Assembly (NCBI GenBank): GCA_011391275.1
Contig: JAABQW010000056.1
Span: 1 to 34,264 of the forward strand
DNA: 34,264 bases
From: Betaproteobacteria bacterium
GTDB taxonomy: Bacteria > Pseudomonadota > Gammaproteobacteria > Burkholderiales > Usitatibacteraceae
Direction of reading: 5' to 3'
Shown: positions 32,766 to 34,264 of the stretch, in pieces
Layout: every line of letters begins with the position of its first letter
Numbering within the stretch: the first letter of the stretch is position 1
Notes under the pieces: generated by a model
Database searches by the model: none
What the model was told of the DNA's origin: nothing
Seen by the model: only the letters and a program-made list of their open reading frames with translations
Translations under genes and position numbers: made by a program

Positions 32766-33643
32766 GCGGGGTTCTCCTGGGGGCCGGGCGCGGGGAGGTC
32801 GATCTCGCCCTCGAACACGCGTACGGCATCGCCGGTCATGATAACGGGAGGCAGGGGGGGCGTCATGTCGGATGACGTGCCCGCCCAGCGGATCGTGAGG
32901 TCGCCGCCGCGGGTGCTCACGCGCACCGCGGGGCCCAGGAGCCCGAGGCGGATGCCGGCGACCACCGCGGCGCAGGCGCCGGTCCCGCAGGCGAGCGTCT
33001 CGCCCGCGCCGCGCTCCCACACCCGCAGGCGTGCGTGCTCCCGCGACACCACCTGCAGGTAGCCCGCGTTCACGCGGTTGGGGAAGGCGGGGTGGCGCTC
33101 GATGAGCGGCCCCTGCGTCGCGACCGGGGCAGCGTCCACGTCGGCGACCACCTGCACGGCGTGCGGGTTGCCCATCGAGAGCACGCTTACCTCGAGCGTC
33201 TCCCCGCCCACCTCGATTTCGTAGGTGGGGCGCGCGCCGGGCACCAGGAACGGCACGTCGGCCGGGGCGAGCCTCGGCGGCCCCATGTCGACCGTCACCT
33301 GCCCGCTCGCCTCGATGCGGGGGCGGATCACGCCGCGCGCCGTCTCGACGCGCAGCTCGTCCTTGCGGGCGAGCCCCTCGTCGCGGACGAACCGCGCGAA
33401 GCAGCGCGCCCCGTTGCCGCATTGCTCGACCTCGCCGCCGTCGGCGTTCCAGATGCGGTACCGGAAGTCGTTGCCGGGCTCGCGCGCGGGCTCCACGAGG
33501 AGCAGCTGGTCGCAGCCCACGCCGAAGCGGCGGTCGGCGATGGCACGCACCTGCGCGGCCGTGAGCGCGACGGCCTGGCGCACGCCGTCGATCACGACGA
33601 AGTCGTTGCCCTGGCCGTGCATCTTGGTGAACTTCAGCCGCAT
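32759..33643 (-). CDS. dapF: Diaminopimelate epimerase
   Basis: DapF converts LL- to meso-diaminopimelate for lysine and peptidoglycan synthesis, using two cysteines. The 294-residue protein has [21 protein letters not shown]75 in [16 protein letters not shown] and C219 in [12 protein letters not shown], with GNPHAVQ and [10 protein letters not shown] between. Near the end, between LTIRW and [15 protein letters not shown], there is a short Ser/Thr/Pro-rich insertion (about residues 251-262) compared with the E. coli enzyme. It begins 4 bp after the acyltransferase gene and overlaps DUF484. Confidence 0.97.
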   Translation of the reverse strand: MRLKFTKMHGQGNDFVVIDGVRQAVALTAAQVRAIADRRFGVGCDQLLLVEPAREPGNDFRYRIWNADGGEVEQCGNGARCFARFVRDEGLARKDELRVETARGVIRPRIEASGQVTVDMGPPRLAPADVPFLVPGARPTYEIEVGGETLEVSVLSMGNPHAVQVVADVDAAPVATQGPLIERHPAFPNRVNAGYLQVVSREHARLRVWERGAGETLACGTGACAAVVAGIRLGLLGPAVRVSTRGGDLTIRWAGTSSDMTPPLPPVIMTGDAVRVFEGEIDLPAPGPQENPAC

Positions 33644-33647
33644 GGCG

Positions 33648-34264
33648 TCATTTTCGCCGATACGGGGAGGGCTCGCCCGGCGGGCGCGTCTTGAAACGCT
33701 TGTGGGCCCAGAAATACTGCTCGGGGTGCTCCCGCACCCGCTCCTCGATGAAGGCGTTCATGCGGCGCACGTCCGCCTCGAGGTCGCCTGTCGGGTAGTC
33801 CTCCCACGGCGGGAAGATCTCGGCCTCGTAGCCGCTCCCGCGCATCCAGGTGACGACGGGCAGCACCGTGGCGCGGCCCAGCTTCGCCAGGCGCGGCAGC
33901 GCCGTCACGGTGGCCGCCGGCACGCCGAAGAAAGGCACGAAGATCGCGTCGCGCGGGCCGAAGTCCATGTCGGGCAGGAAATAGAGCATGCGCCCCTCGC
34001 GAAGGGCCTTCACGATGCCGCGCATGCCGTCCTGCCGCGACAGCAGCAGGGGGTTGCCGAAGCGCCTGCGCCCCTTGACGAACAGCCGGTCGAGCACCGG
34101 GTTCTTCTGGCGGCTGTAGATGCTGGCCGAGTCCGGGGCCTCGTGCCCCAGGCGCGCCCCGCCCATGTTCAGGCCGATGAAGTGGGGTGCGAACAGGATG
34201 ATCGGCCGGCCCTTGATCCGTTCCCAGTGCTCGAGGCCCTTGACCGACACCATGTCGAGGACCC
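33648..34264 (-). CDS. LpxL-like lysophospholipid/lipid A acyltransferase, N-terminus outside window
   Basis: The last 204 residues of an LpxL/HtrB-family acyltransferase are present; the gene continues past the window edge. Family segments are [80 protein letters not shown] and the ending [19 protein letters not shown]. These enzymes add secondary acyl chains to lipid A. The catalytic HX4D/E motif reads HFIGLN, so the acidic residue is replaced by Asn (AAC at 34171-34169). Betaproteobacteria often carry two such genes before dapF; this may be the second, with lost or altered activity. Confidence 0.9.
   Translation of the reverse strand, partial: VLDMVSVKGLEHWERIKGRPIILFAPHFIGLNMGGARLGHEAPDSASIYSRQKNPVLDRLFVKGRRRFGNPLLLSRQDGMRGIVKALREGRMLYFLPDMDFGPRDAIFVPFFGVPAATVTALPRLAKLGRATVLPVVTWMRGSGYEAEIFPPWEDYPTGDLEADVRRMNAFIEERVREHPEQYFWAHKRFKTRPPGEPSPYRRK

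Overview
This 34 kb window is a GC-rich, gene-dense piece of a bacterial chromosome, almost certainly from a betaproteobacterium. Four things point there: the gene order rplO-secY-infA-rpmJ-rpsM-rpsK-rpsD-rpoA-rplQ; the block fmdB-DUF502-aspS-nudB-EEP-clsB; the neighbours uvrA / MFS / ssb; and the block lpxL-like - dapF - DUF484 - xerC with hslVU and argB nearby. No species can be named from sequence alone. There are no rRNA or tRNA genes, insertion sequences or CRISPR arrays, and no gene-free stretch longer than about 150 bp.

Layout. (1) 1-4873, plus: end of the spc and alpha ribosomal-protein operons with SecY, IF-1, L36 and RNA polymerase alpha, closed by a strong hairpin terminator at 4900-4925. 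(2) 4938-9052, minus: uvrA, translationally coupled to a glycerate 2-kinase. (3) 9198-13000, plus: a YajR-like MFS exporter, ssb, htpX and a second MFS gene overlapping htpX. (4) 13046-19365, plus: a zinc-ribbon FmdB protein with a perfect 18-bp tandem repeat, a DUF502 membrane protein, a non-discriminating-type AspRS, an isoaspartyl-peptidase-like Ntn hydrolase, NudB, an EEP-family phosphohydrolase and cardiolipin synthase ClsB, many joined by 4-nt overlaps. (5) 19379-20287, minus: argB. (6) 20383-22364, plus: a three-gene bufferin-type RiPP operon, bufA (DUF2282 precursor), bufB (DUF692/MNIO enzyme) and bufC (DUF2063 partner). (7) 22361-34264, minus: fourteen close-packed genes, in transcription order lpxL-like (cut by the window edge), dapF, DUF484, xerC, a Fur-family regulator (probably Zur), two CobW-type GTPases, an ABC ATPase, an FtsX-like permease, a DUF3299 periplasmic protein, a double-STAS protein, hslV, hslU and a lipoprotein.

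Two metal-handling modules sit inside otherwise conserved housekeeping neighbourhoods. The buf operon should make a secreted, cysteine-modified peptide that buffers copper. The zur-cobW-cobW-ABC-FtsX-DUF3299 run looks like a zinc-starvation response: a regulator, two zinc-chaperone-type GTPases and a MacB/LolD-like transporter with a periplasmic partner. This resembles the Vibrio Zrg and Pseudomonas PA4063-PA4066 systems but lacks a DUF2796 zinc-binding protein in this window. These two modules are the most interesting content. Smaller oddities are an acyltransferase whose HX4D/E catalytic acid is Asn, a REP-like palindrome spanning the stop codon of the second CobW gene, an FmdB repeat array, and unusually frequent TTG starts.
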